From JBOHER01 sp050701115 (GTDB lineage Bacteria; Actinomycetota; Actinomycetes; Mycobacteriales; Pseudonocardiaceae), in contig JBOHER010000386.1 in NCBI GenBank assembly GCA_050701115.1, positions 1 to 54,224 of the forward strand: DNA of 54,224 nt, written 5' to 3'. Of the stretch, positions 43,000 through 50,964 are shown piece after piece (the stretch's first letter is position 1; each line of letters opens with the position of its first letter). Below the pieces are notes generated by a model. That model had not been told where the DNA came from, did not search any database, and saw only the letters and a program-made list of their open reading frames with translations. The position numbers and the translations under genes are program-made.

Positions 43000-44613
43000 A
43001 TGACCGAGTCAGACCTCCCCGTCGTCGAGTTTCATCCCTACCGATGGGGTAATCCGGAGCACCCGGGCGAACTGCCCGCCGCGGCGAGCGCGGCATTGGG
43101 CGCACTCGGGGTGCGGACACCGGAGCAAGGCCCCGTCGAGGTGCATGACGTTGTGCTGCCGGAGGTCACGCTGCCCAGCGACGCCCTGGCCGCGATCGAA
43201 GCCGTAATCGGGGCGGAACAGGTGACCAGCGATCACGATGCGCGCGTCGCGCACACCCGTGGCTGGTCCACGCCCGACCTGCTCAAACTGCGCACCGGGG
43301 ATGCCACCGACGCACCGGACGCCGTGGTCTTCCCCGGCTCCCACGACGAGGTCGTCTCCCTGCTCGGAGTGTGCGGCGAGCACCGCATCGCCGTCGTGCC
43401 CTACAGCGGCGGCACCTCGGTTGTCGGCGGCCTGGTGGCGGCCCGCGAGGGTTTCGCCGGGGTCATCGCAGTGGATCTGCGCAGGCTGGACGCCCTGCTC
43501 GACCTCGACGAGGTATCCCGCACCGCCACCCTCCAGGCAGGCGTTCGCGGGCCGCGCGCCGAGGAACTGCTCCGGCAGCGGGGTCTGACCCTCGGCCACT
43601 TCCCACAGTCCTACGAGGGAGCCAGCATCGGCGGCTACGCGGCGGCACGGTCGGCCGGGCAGGCCTCCGCCGGGTTCGGCCGCTTCGATGAGATGGTGGT
43701 GGGCATCGTGCTCGCGACCCCGCGCGGCACCATCGAGCTCGGCAGCGCCCCGATGTCGGCAGCGGGCCCTGATCTGCGCCAGCTCGTCCTCGGATCCGAA
43801 GGCACGCTGGGCGTGATCACCTCGGTGACCGTCCGGGTTCGTCCCGCACCCGAGGAGCGGGTGTACGAGGGCTGGAAGTTCCCCTCGTTCGAGGCGGGCG
43901 CCACCGCGCTGCGAAGGCTCGGCCAGGACGGCCCGATGCCCACCGTGCTGCGCCTGTCCGACGAAGCCGAGACCGGAATCAACCTCACCGACCCGAGTGG
44001 TCAGCTCGGCAGCGGACCAGGCGGGTGCCTGGCCATCACCGGCTTCGAGGGCAGCACCGCCGAGGTCGCGGCCCGGCGGGCCGCCGTGACCGAGGTGCTG
44101 ACATCACTCGGCGGTGAGCCGCTGGGCACCGCGCCCGGGGAGGCGTGGCGAGCAGGCCGGTATCACGCCCCCTACCTGCGCGATCCGCTGCTCGATGCGG
44201 GCGTGCTGGTGGAGACCTTGGAGACGGTGACCTTCTGGTCCAACCTGTCCACGCTGCGCGCTGCGGTGACCGACGCGCTGCAATCCGCGCTGTCGGCGCA
44301 CGGCACCCCCGCACTGGTGCTCTGCCATATCTCGCACGTGTACGAAACCGGAGCCTCGCTGTACTTCACCGTGGTGTGTGCGCAGGCGGCAGACCCGATC
44401 GCGCAGTGGCGGGATGCCAAGACCGCGGCCAATGCGGCGATCCGGTCCTGCGGGGCGGCAATCACCCACCACCACGGCGTGGGCACCGACCACCGCGACA
44501 CCTATGCCGCCGAGATCGGGCCGCTGGCCGTCGACGTCCTGCGTGCGGCCAAGCACGCCCTCGACCCGGCCGGCATCCTCAACCCCGGCGTGCTGATCAG
44601 CAGGAGCTCGTGA
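43000..44613 (+). CDS. FAD-binding oxidase, alkyl-DHAP synthase-like (Rv2251-like)
   Basis: 537 residues. The VAO-type FAD domain contains VVPYSGGTSVVGGLV, SYEGASIGGYAAARSAGQASAGFGRFDEMVVG and GSEGTLGVITSVTVRV. The C-terminus has THHHGVGTDHRDTYA and LDPAGILNPGV, as in alkyldihydroxyacetonephosphate synthase, which swaps an acyl for an alkyl chain on DHAP to start ether lipids. Start ATG 43000 follows AGGA; the frame is open upstream across the tetR antisense. Its stop shares a base with the kinase start. The DHAP link to GlpD upstream makes a glycerolipid role plausible, but true ether-lipid activity is unproven in actinobacteria. Confidence 0.86.
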   Translation: MTESDLPVVEFHPYRWGNPEHPGELPAAASAALGALGVRTPEQGPVEVHDVVLPEVTLPSDALAAIEAVIGAEQVTSDHDARVAHTRGWSTPDLLKLRTGDATDAPDAVVFPGSHDEVVSLLGVCGEHRIAVVPYSGGTSVVGGLVAAREGFAGVIAVDLRRLDALLDLDEVSRTATLQAGVRGPRAEELLRQRGLTLGHFPQSYEGASIGGYAAARSAGQASAGFGRFDEMVVGIVLATPRGTIELGSAPMSAAGPDLRQLVLGSEGTLGVITSVTVRVRPAPEERVYEGWKFPSFEAGATALRRLGQDGPMPTVLRLSDEAETGINLTDPSGQLGSGPGGCLAITGFEGSTAEVAARRAAVTEVLTSLGGEPLGTAPGEAWRAGRYHAPYLRDPLLDAGVLVETLETVTFWSNLSTLRAAVTDALQSALSAHGTPALVLCHISHVYETGASLYFTVVCAQAADPIAQWRDAKTAANAAIRSCGAAITHHHGVGTDHRDTYAAEIGPLAVDVLRAAKHALDPAGILNPGVLISRSS

Positions 44614-45488
44614 TGCGCCGCTACACCGCACTGATCAACCCGGTTGCCGGCGGAGGCCACGCAGGCACGCTGTGGGATCCGGTGGCCGGGCTGCTGCGCG
44701 CGGCAGGCGCGACGGTGCGCATCGAACAGACCAGCAGCAGCGCGCACGCCGTCGAGCTGGCGGCGACAGCGGCCGGGCGGGGCGAGGTGGTCATCGCGGT
44801 CGGCGGCGACGGGCTGGTGCGGGACGCAGCGGGCGGAGTGGTCGCCTCCGCAGGCGCGCTGGGCATCGTCCCTGCCGGGCGCGGCAACGACTTGGCGCAC
44901 ACCCTCGACATACCCGACGATCCCGCGGCGCTGGCCCGGATACTGCTGGATGGGCCGACCCGGCGGATCGACGTGCTCGACGTCAACGGCGTCATCGTGC
45001 CCGGCAACGTCTACGTCGGGATCGACTCGCTGGCCACCCGGATCATCAACAACAGCAGATGGGTACCCGCCCTGATGCTGTATCGGCTGGCACCGGTGCG
45101 TGCGGTGCTCAGCTGGAAACCGCCGATCTACACGGTGGTCGCCGATGGGCAGTCCCGGCAGGTACGGGCGCATACCGTGGTGATCGCCAACTCCGGTGCC
45201 TACGGCCACGGATTGCGCATAGTGCCACCCGCGGTGGTGGACGACGGCCTGCTGGATGTGATGGTGGTCGGCGCGGGGCCGCGCCGGATGATCGTGACGT
45301 TCATGAGCGAGGCGAAGAAGGGCACTCACGTACACCGTCCCGAGGTCGATCTCCGCACCGCGCGCGAGGTCGTGATCGACGCAGACGGCCCGGTGCCGGT
45401 GTGCGCGGACGGCGACGAGATCGGCACGCTGCCCGTCACGGTGAAGGTGCGCCCTGGTGCCCTCACCGTGATCGCACCGCGACCGTGA
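44613..45488 (+). CDS. Diacylglycerol kinase-family lipid kinase (Rv2252-like)
   Basis: 291 residues; the ATG at 44613 shares a base with the upstream stop (TGATG) and has AGGAG 6 nt before it. DAGK catalytic domain: ALINPVAGGGHAG near the N-terminus, VVIAVGGDGLVRDAAGGV at about 58-75 and GIVPAGRGNDLAHTL at about 83-97; the GGDG and GxGNDxA signatures bind ATP. The C-terminal acceptor domain shows ANSGAYGHGLRIVPPAVVDDGLLDV. In M. tuberculosis, Rv2252 phosphorylates diacylglycerol and affects phosphatidylinositol mannosides; the same role is inferred from synteny. Confidence 0.9.
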   Translation: MRRYTALINPVAGGGHAGTLWDPVAGLLRAAGATVRIEQTSSSAHAVELAATAAGRGEVVIAVGGDGLVRDAAGGVVASAGALGIVPAGRGNDLAHTLDIPDDPAALARILLDGPTRRIDVLDVNGVIVPGNVYVGIDSLATRIINNSRWVPALMLYRLAPVRAVLSWKPPIYTVVADGQSRQVRAHTVVIANSGAYGHGLRIVPPAVVDDGLLDVMVVGAGPRRMIVTFMSEAKKGTHVHRPEVDLRTAREVVIDADGPVPVCADGDEIGTLPVTVKVRPGALTVIAPRP

Positions 45489-45566
45489 CGCCACGGCTTC
45501 ATGACGTTGCGCCAGAATGGGTGCGGGTACTCCGGTTGCGGAGCCGCTGAGGAAAGGACGTCTGAC

Positions 45567-46781
45567 GTGGCGATGAGGGCTGGGGCGAATGCCGGCACCG
45601 GTGCGTCGCGGCCGCGTAATCGCAAGGAAATGATCCTGCAGGCGGCCACCGAACTCTTCGTCCGCGAGGGTTACCACCGCACGGCGATGGGCGACATCGC
45701 GGCGACGCTCGGTATCACCTCCACCGCGTTGTACCGGCACTACCGGAACAAGCAGGAGCTACTGGCACGGAGCCTGCTCGACGGCCTCGACCTCGTGCGA
45801 AGCGCGATCACCGGCGCGGTCGAGGCCGACGATCAGCTCGGCACGTTGATCGACGCGCTGACCGCTCTGTCGCTCGAGCATCGCGGGCGCGCCGCACTGT
45901 GGCAGCGGGAGCTGCGCCATCTGCCCGATGAGGACCGCCGCGCCGCCACCGCGAGACTCGCGAACGCCAACGACCAGGTGCGGTCGGTCATCATGGCCGC
46001 GCGCCCGGAACTCGACGAGGATGACGCCGAGTTGCTCACCTGGTGCCTCGGCGCGGTGTTCGAAAGCGTGTCCTACCACCGGGTGCTGATGTCCCGGGAC
46101 CGGTTCGCCGCATTACTCACAGAACTGGCCTTCCGGGCAGTGCGGGCCGATCTTCCTCAGGGCCGCCGGAACGCCTGCGGGATCGAACTCGACGAGGCCC
46201 ACCGGGTCGGCCTGCACGATCTGTCCGACCAGATGTCCCGGCGCGAACGGTTGATCGCGGTGGCCACCCAGCTGTTCGACCGGCGTGGCTACGCAGCGGT
46301 GGGCATCGAAGACATCGGTGCGGCGGCGGGTATCACCGGACCGAGCGTGTACTACCACTTCCAGAGCAAAGCCGAGTTGCTCACCGAGATCGTCGAACGC
46401 GGCGCCAAGGCCATCGACTACTACATCGCCAAGGCGGTGGCCGAGGGCAAGAACCCAGCCGACACGCTGGAACGCATGGCGCGGTACTACGCGCTCTTCG
46501 CCCACGTCCAGCGGGATCTGGTCGGCGTGATCGTCGGCGAGGTGATCCACCTGCCACCCGATGCCGCGGCCCGGTACCGGGACGTCCAGCGCGAAGGGAT
46601 CATGCGATGGACGGCGGCGCTGCGGGCCGTCCGCCCAGAGCTCGACGCGGGGTCCGCCCGGGTCACCATTCAGGCCGTCATCATGGCGGTCAACGACGCC
46701 GTACGCCTGCCGCAGTTGACCCGACGTCCACACCTGGTGGATGAGCTCGTCGCCGTCAGCATGGCCATGATGGCGACTTAG
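45567..46781 (+). CDS. Double TetR: two TetR repressor units in one protein
   Basis: 404 residues from GTG 45567, with AAAGGA upstream. Unit 1: HTH at about 18-64 (NRKEMILQAATELFVREGYHRTAMGDIAATLGITSTALYRHYRN, a span). Unit 2: HTH at about 222-270 (SRRERLIAVATQLFDRRGYAAVGIEDIGAAAGITGPSVYYHFQSK, a span). Each is followed by its own helical C-terminal domain, the second ending in the classic TetR_C pattern. The chain could fold as a pseudo-dimer with two non-identical reading heads. It follows the kinase gene by 78 nt on the same strand; its targets are unknown. Confidence 0.88.
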   Translation: MAMRAGANAGTGASRPRNRKEMILQAATELFVREGYHRTAMGDIAATLGITSTALYRHYRNKQELLARSLLDGLDLVRSAITGAVEADDQLGTLIDALTALSLEHRGRAALWQRELRHLPDEDRRAATARLANANDQVRSVIMAARPELDEDDAELLTWCLGAVFESVSYHRVLMSRDRFAALLTELAFRAVRADLPQGRRNACGIELDEAHRVGLHDLSDQMSRRERLIAVATQLFDRRGYAAVGIEDIGAAAGITGPSVYYHFQSKAELLTEIVERGAKAIDYYIAKAVAEGKNPADTLERMARYYALFAHVQRDLVGVIVGEVIHLPPDAAARYRDVQREGIMRWTAALRAVRPELDAGSARVTIQAVIMAVNDAVRLPQLTRRPHLVDELVAVSMAMMAT

Positions 46782-46795
46782 GTGACTATGGTCAC
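46782..46795. promoter_or_regulatory. Inverted repeat immediately after the double TetR gene
   Basis: GTGAC-TATG-GTCAC begins right after the TAG stop and lies 157 nt before the next start. It could be an operator for the double TetR or a GTCAC-type site; arms of 5 bp only. Confidence 0.3.
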
Positions 46796-46833
46796 AGAGA
46801 GCAAAATTCCCTCAGGAAACTTGCCGGATCGAC

Positions 46834-46861
46834 TTGGCATGATCACCCAAACGGGTAGTAT
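46834..46861 (+). promoter_or_regulatory. Candidate sigma-70-type promoter
   Basis: TTGGCA (46834-46839) and TAGTAT (46856-46861) are 16 nt apart, 78 nt before the GTG at 46939. This is the best-matching promoter sequence in the window. Confidence 0.5.
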
Positions 46862-46938
46862 CTGCGGAGCCAACAGCACAACGAGTGCATAACGGCGGCA
46901 GGCAGGTTCTGCTGCGCCACCAGGTGAGAGGGTCGAGC

Positions 46939-47811
46939 GTGACGACGAAGGCTGTTGATCATCGACAGAGCACGTCCCGGAAGTTCACGGTCGCCGAGCT
47001 GGTGGCGCGCGAGCGCACCGCCTCCGTTCCGGTCCGCCCAAGCTACCCGGAGGACGGTCCGCGGTCCTATGTGCCGGTCGCCCAGCTGCTCCGCAGGGAA
47101 GGCGTCGACTTCGGCGGCGACAACGAACCCACCCGCGAGCTGCCCGCTGTGCAGGTACCGGCCCTGGCCGCGAATACCGATGTACTGCACGTGGCGGACC
47201 TGCTGCGCCGTGAAGGGGAGCTGCCCGAGGAGAAGCGGCCCCGCAACCGTGCCACCGCCGTGAGCAGCGCCGCTGTGCTGTGCGGCTTGACCATCGCCGG
47301 CCTGATCGCGCTCAAGCCCAGCATCGCCTCTTCCCCGGTGAGCGACGCGCCGCAGGACGCCGACCGGCGGTTCAGCGCGGCTCCCGGCACCCAGACCGCA
47401 ACCACCACCGAGCTGAAGCGGGATGGTGGTGGAGCCGCGCCCACGACCGCGGCCAACCTGCTCCGCAATGACACGACCGATGCCGCTTCGCCTGCCGGCT
47501 CGCGCAATGGCACGTCCGGTGGTGCGGGCACGACCGCGGAGTCCAGCGGGTCCCGCTCGGCGAACGGATCGAGCGACGGCTCGGTCACCCAGCCGACTTC
47601 GACCTCGACCGCGCCGGGTGACTCGAGCCCGACGTCGCAGCCCTCGGAGCCTGCTCCCTCGACCGACGAGGAGCCGCCGCCGGCAGAGGAGGAAGACGAC
47701 GAGACTGTGCTGGACCCGGTGCTCGACCCGGTCACCGGCGCGATCGGCGGCCTGCTCGACTCCAGCAGCGTCGCGGTCTCGACGTCTATCGCTGCCCTGC
47801 TCGGCGGCTGA
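46939..47811 (+). CDS. Single-pass membrane protein with repeated LLRREG motif and Ser/Thr-rich tail
   Basis: 290 residues from GTG 46939, with GAGGG 6 nt before it. Family not recognised. A basic cytoplasmic N-terminal part holds three related segments: FTVAELVARERT (about 16-27), YVPVAQLLRREG (about 43-54) and VLHVADLLRREG (about 82-93). A membrane helix follows (VSSAAVLCGLTIAGLIALK, 109-127), then about 160 residues of Ser, Thr, Gly, Pro, Asp and Glu likely to be disordered outside the membrane, with a hydrophobic C-terminal helix (VAVSTSIAALLGG). Spaced short motifs suggest docking of a partner; function unknown. Confidence 0.7.
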   Translation: MTTKAVDHRQSTSRKFTVAELVARERTASVPVRPSYPEDGPRSYVPVAQLLRREGVDFGGDNEPTRELPAVQVPALAANTDVLHVADLLRREGELPEEKRPRNRATAVSSAAVLCGLTIAGLIALKPSIASSPVSDAPQDADRRFSAAPGTQTATTTELKRDGGGAAPTTAANLLRNDTTDAASPAGSRNGTSGGAGTTAESSGSRSANGSSDGSVTQPTSTSTAPGDSSPTSQPSEPAPSTDEEPPPAEEEDDETVLDPVLDPVTGAIGGLLDSSSVAVSTSIAALLGG

Positions 47812-47815
47812 GCCG

Positions 47816-48238
47816 CTAGCTGTACTTCAGCTCCGCGGGCAGCAGCGCGATCGCGATCGCAGGTGTCAGGGGGCCGGCGCGGCTCACCACCTTCCCATCG
47901 ATCACCAGGGCCCAGGGCGTGGTCGCGCGAACCGCCTCGGTAACGGCCGCACGCATGCCGAACCCGCTACGACGCGCGTCCCGGTAGACGGCGGGCAGCA
48001 TGAAGGCCGTGTTGCGGGGATCGACCAGTTCGACGTCAACCGAGATATCCACCACCGCGCGCAGCGCGCGCACCACCTCGACCGCGGCTACCCGTTCATA
48101 CCGCTCGACACCGTCTTGCTCGGCGTGGTCATGCTCAGCGAGCGTGGCCACGTCCGCGCCACAGCACCCGCCGGAGGCCGCGCTGCTCCTCCACGGCCCG
48201 ACGAGCAAGACCCGGTGCGCGGGACGCACGGCCCTCAC
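47816..48238 (-). CDS. Thioredoxin-like Cys-Cys protein coupled to cstA
   Basis: 140 residues; GTG 48238 overlaps the cstA stop (GTGA) with GGAGG upstream, so it is co-translated with CstA. It opens VRAVRPAHRVLLVGPWRSSAASGGCCGADV, a beta-strand followed by a vicinal Cys24-Cys25 pair, and closes with TPWALVIDGKVVSRAGPLTPAIAIALL, which resembles the thioredoxin-fold cis-Pro strand. Function is unknown: a redox or metal-binding partner of CstA is an inference from coupling. The stop is 4 nt from the convergent membrane protein gene. Confidence 0.7.
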   Translation of the reverse strand: MRAVRPAHRVLLVGPWRSSAASGGCCGADVATLAEHDHAEQDGVERYERVAAVEVVRALRAVVDISVDVELVDPRNTAFMLPAVYRDARRSGFGMRAAVTEAVRATTPWALVIDGKVVSRAGPLTPAIAIALLPAELKYS

Positions 48239-49983
48239 CCTCCTTCGCGTTCACCATCTCCGCTGTGCGCCGCCGTTGGCGCCTCGGCACCTGGCGCCAT
48301 CTCCCGCTCGGCGAATGCCCGCCGTAGGGCGATAGCCGCTTCGACGATGAGCCACATGGCCAGCACGAAGATGATCGCGTCCAGCGGCGCGAGCACCCAT
48401 TCGCCCTGCTCGATGAACTTGCCAAGGTTGACGATCAGTGCCCAGGAGGTCATGAACAGCAGGAACACCAGTGGCACCAGCACCGACACCGGGTTCCTGC
48501 GCAGACGGGTGACCCAGACTGCGATGACGGCGAGCGCCAGTCCGGCGGTCAACTGGTTGGTGGTGCCGAAGAGCTGCCACAGCACGCCGAAGGTGTACCC
48601 GGCGTCGCCGCCGCCCGGCACCAACGCCATGGCCATCGGGATGCCCACCGCGACGATCGAGGCGAGCGTCAGGTTCCGGGCGAGCGTGCGCCATCCGGCG
48701 ATCTCGGCGATCTCCTGCACCACGTAGCGCTGCAGCCGGACTCCGGTGTCCATGGTGGTGGCGGCGAAGGAGATAACCACGACGGCTGCGAAGACCGCTC
48801 CCAGCTCTAACGGGACACCGAGGTTGCTGGTGAATGAAGCCACCCCGTTGACGAAGTTCGTGCCCGCCCCGCCGGATGCCGTGGAGAAGTCGGCGTAAAG
48901 CGCGTGCCAGTCCGCCTGCGTCGCGGCCAGGCCCGCCGTCACCGCGAGCACCGATCCCAGGGCGAGGCTGCCCTCGCCGACCGCCCCCAGGTAACCGACG
49001 TAGCGAGCGTCGGTTTCCTTGTCGAGTTGCTTGGACGTCGTTCCCGAGGACACCAGGGAGTGAAACCCGGAGATAGCACCGCAGGCGATGGTGATGAACA
49101 AGAACGGGAAGATGCTCGGCGAACCCTCCGGCACGTCGTTGAACACCGGCGCGACGATGGTGTGCATGCCGACCGCGATCCCCAGCAGGATCGCGCCAAG
49201 CGCGATGAACAGTTGATGGGAGTTGATGTAGTCGCGTGGCTGCAGGAGCACCCAGACCGGAAGCCGCGCGGCGATGAAGGTGTAGACGAACAGGATGATC
49301 ACCCACAGGTCGCGCGGGCGGTCGAAGCCAAGTTGCTCGGCCAGCGGCGTGATGTCGACCGGAACCCGCTGACCGACCCAGATCAGCAGGTACAGCCCCG
49401 CCACTCCGACCAATGACGGCACCAGCGCGGCGCTGCGTTTGCGGTAGATGTACTGGCCGATCGCGATGGCAAGCGGAATCTCCACGAAGATCGGGATGAC
49501 CGCGCCGGGCTGAGCGATCAGCAGGTTGCCGATCACCACGGCGAAGACCGCGTTGACCAGGGTGAGCAGGAAGAAAATGATCAACAGGAACAGCGTACGA
49601 GCTCGACTACTGATGACCTCGCGGGCCAGTGTGCCGATACTGCGTGCTTTGTGCCGGACCGAGATCGCGATGGACCCGAAGTCGTGTACTCCCGCCGCGA
49701 ATATGGTGCCTGCGACGATCCAGACCAGGGCGGGGCCCCAACCCCAGAACACCGCGATGGCCGGCCCCAATATTGGTGCCGCACCGGCGACCGAGGTGAA
49801 ATGGTGTCCAAAGAGGACATGCTTGTTGGTCGGGACATAGTCCACCCCGTCGGACATTTCGTGCGCGGGGGTGACGAAATCCGCGTCCAGGGCATAGACC
49901 TTCTCGGCGAGATAGCGCGAGTAGTAGCGGTAGCCGAGGGCAAACAAAGCGAGTACCACGGCGGCGACGATGATGGCGGGCAC
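48235..49983 (-). CDS. cstA: Carbon starvation protein A (CstA) transporter
   Basis: 582-residue membrane protein with about 15 hydrophobic segments. Start GTG 49983 has AGGAGG 5 nt upstream. Family motifs: VPTNKHVLFGHHFTSVAGAAPILGPAIAVFWGWGPALVWIVAG and HDFGSIAISVRHKARSIG (spans), and FHSLVSSGTTSKQLDKETDARYVGYLGA. CstA/BtsT proteins take up peptides or pyruvate, using a cation gradient. The actinobacterial form lacks the E. coli YbdD neighbour; a Cys-Cys protein is coupled instead. It is divergent from the 50104 gene across 120 nt. Confidence 0.93.
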   Translation of the reverse strand: MPAIIVAAVVLALFALGYRYYSRYLAEKVYALDADFVTPAHEMSDGVDYVPTNKHVLFGHHFTSVAGAAPILGPAIAVFWGWGPALVWIVAGTIFAAGVHDFGSIAISVRHKARSIGTLAREVISSRARTLFLLIIFFLLTLVNAVFAVVIGNLLIAQPGAVIPIFVEIPLAIAIGQYIYRKRSAALVPSLVGVAGLYLLIWVGQRVPVDITPLAEQLGFDRPRDLWVIILFVYTFIAARLPVWVLLQPRDYINSHQLFIALGAILLGIAVGMHTIVAPVFNDVPEGSPSIFPFLFITIACGAISGFHSLVSSGTTSKQLDKETDARYVGYLGAVGEGSLALGSVLAVTAGLAATQADWHALYADFSTASGGAGTNFVNGVASFTSNLGVPLELGAVFAAVVVISFAATTMDTGVRLQRYVVQEIAEIAGWRTLARNLTLASIVAVGIPMAMALVPGGGDAGYTFGVLWQLFGTTNQLTAGLALAVIAVWVTRLRRNPVSVLVPLVFLLFMTSWALIVNLGKFIEQGEWVLAPLDAIIFVLAMWLIVEAAIALRRAFAEREMAPGAEAPTAAHSGDGEREGG

Positions 49984-50103
49984 CGGTCCTCCTCATTCTG
50001 GTGCGGATTGGCGATCCAGACACGCACGTGATGTAGGCAACAATATGAAGGTAGATCACATCCGGGTGTTGCGCACGCACCAAATGGAGGAGGACGAGAC
50101 TCG

Positions 50104-50907
50104 GTGAGTAACCAACCGTGGGTGACGGCGTTGCACTCGGCAGGCGTCTGCGAAGTCATCTGGGTCCCAGCAGACGGCCGACCGGACGCGGTGGCGGCGA
50201 CGCCGTTGGTATGGAACGACCGCCCCACGCTGGCGTTTCCCTACGCCCAGGCACAGGTCGGACGGTCGATCAGCGCTGCCCGGCAGGTCGCGGTGGTGCT
50301 CTCCGATGCACGCCTGACGGGGTCGGGCTGGCATCCGATTGCCGTCGTGGGCCGTCCGGAGCTGATCGAGGATCGTGCGGGCTCGGTGTTCACCGCGGAG
50401 TTGCTCGATCAGGAACTGCGCAAGCATCCGCCATCCCGGGTACTAGCGGATTCCATCCTGCTGCGCAGGGAGCATTGGTGGTTTCTGCCTCGGATCCTGA
50501 TCACGATCGAGCCCGAAGCCGTTATCTCGGTGGCGGCCCGCAAGGGCGGCACAGCGGACGCCGTCCTCGGCGTGTCCGAAGTGGACCCTGCAGGCGACCG
50601 ATTGCGGGTCGCGACTGTGCAGCTCGAGGGTGATGAGCGCAACAGGCCCACCGTGCTCCCACTGGGCACGGGAGCGCTACCCGCCGGTGACGAACCCCCG
50701 CGACCGGCTGTCTTGCTACGCCACGACTTCTCCGAGCCCGACCTCGAGCGCTGGTCGTCGTGGACTGCCTCCGGCACGCTCACCGGTGATGTCTTCGACA
50801 CCGAAGGGCAGCGCGGGTCGGTAGTCCTGCCGCCCCCGCCGGGGCTCCTCGCCAGGATGCGTCGTCAGCGAGACCTCGCCCGCTCCTGCCGCCGAGAGCT
50901 GACGTGA
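50104..50907 (+). CDS. Hypothetical protein with probable FMN-type split-barrel core
   Basis: 267 residues from GTG 50104; GGAGGA lies 11-16 nt upstream, a wide but usable spacing. Residues 20-130 resemble a split-barrel domain (VAATPLVWNDRPTLAFPYAQAQ, then RQVAVVLSDARLTGSGWHPIAVVGRPELI), and residues 130-160 (REHWWFLPRILITIEPE) suit the closing strand. The C-terminal third (DEPPRPAVLLRHDFSEPDLERWSSWTASGTLTGD) has no family I know. It is divergent from cstA and might be a redox or flavin-binding accessory, by fold only. Confidence 0.6.
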   Translation: MSNQPWVTALHSAGVCEVIWVPADGRPDAVAATPLVWNDRPTLAFPYAQAQVGRSISAARQVAVVLSDARLTGSGWHPIAVVGRPELIEDRAGSVFTAELLDQELRKHPPSRVLADSILLRREHWWFLPRILITIEPEAVISVAARKGGTADAVLGVSEVDPAGDRLRVATVQLEGDERNRPTVLPLGTGALPAGDEPPRPAVLLRHDFSEPDLERWSSWTASGTLTGDVFDTEGQRGSVVLPPPPGLLARMRRQRDLARSCRRELT

Positions 50908-50950
50908 TGGGCTCCCTACCTGCGTTGGACGCGGGCAGGGAGGCCATCAC
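50904..50950. terminator. 47-nt hairpin at convergent gene ends
   Basis: GTGATGG (50904-50910) pairs with CCATCAC (50944-50950); CTCCCT and CCTGC inside pair with AGGGAG and GCGGG, giving a stem of about 19 bp with small bulges. It contains the TGA of the upstream gene (50905-50907) and ends 15 nt before the subtilase stop. Bidirectional terminator; may belong to another 3'-end repeat family. Confidence 0.65.
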
Positions 50951-50964
50951 GAGTCAGGAGCGGC

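Noticed and set aside
49820..49840. Third DosR-box-like match (GGGACATAGTCC)
   Set aside because: The half-site spacing is one base short and it lies well inside cstA coding sequence.
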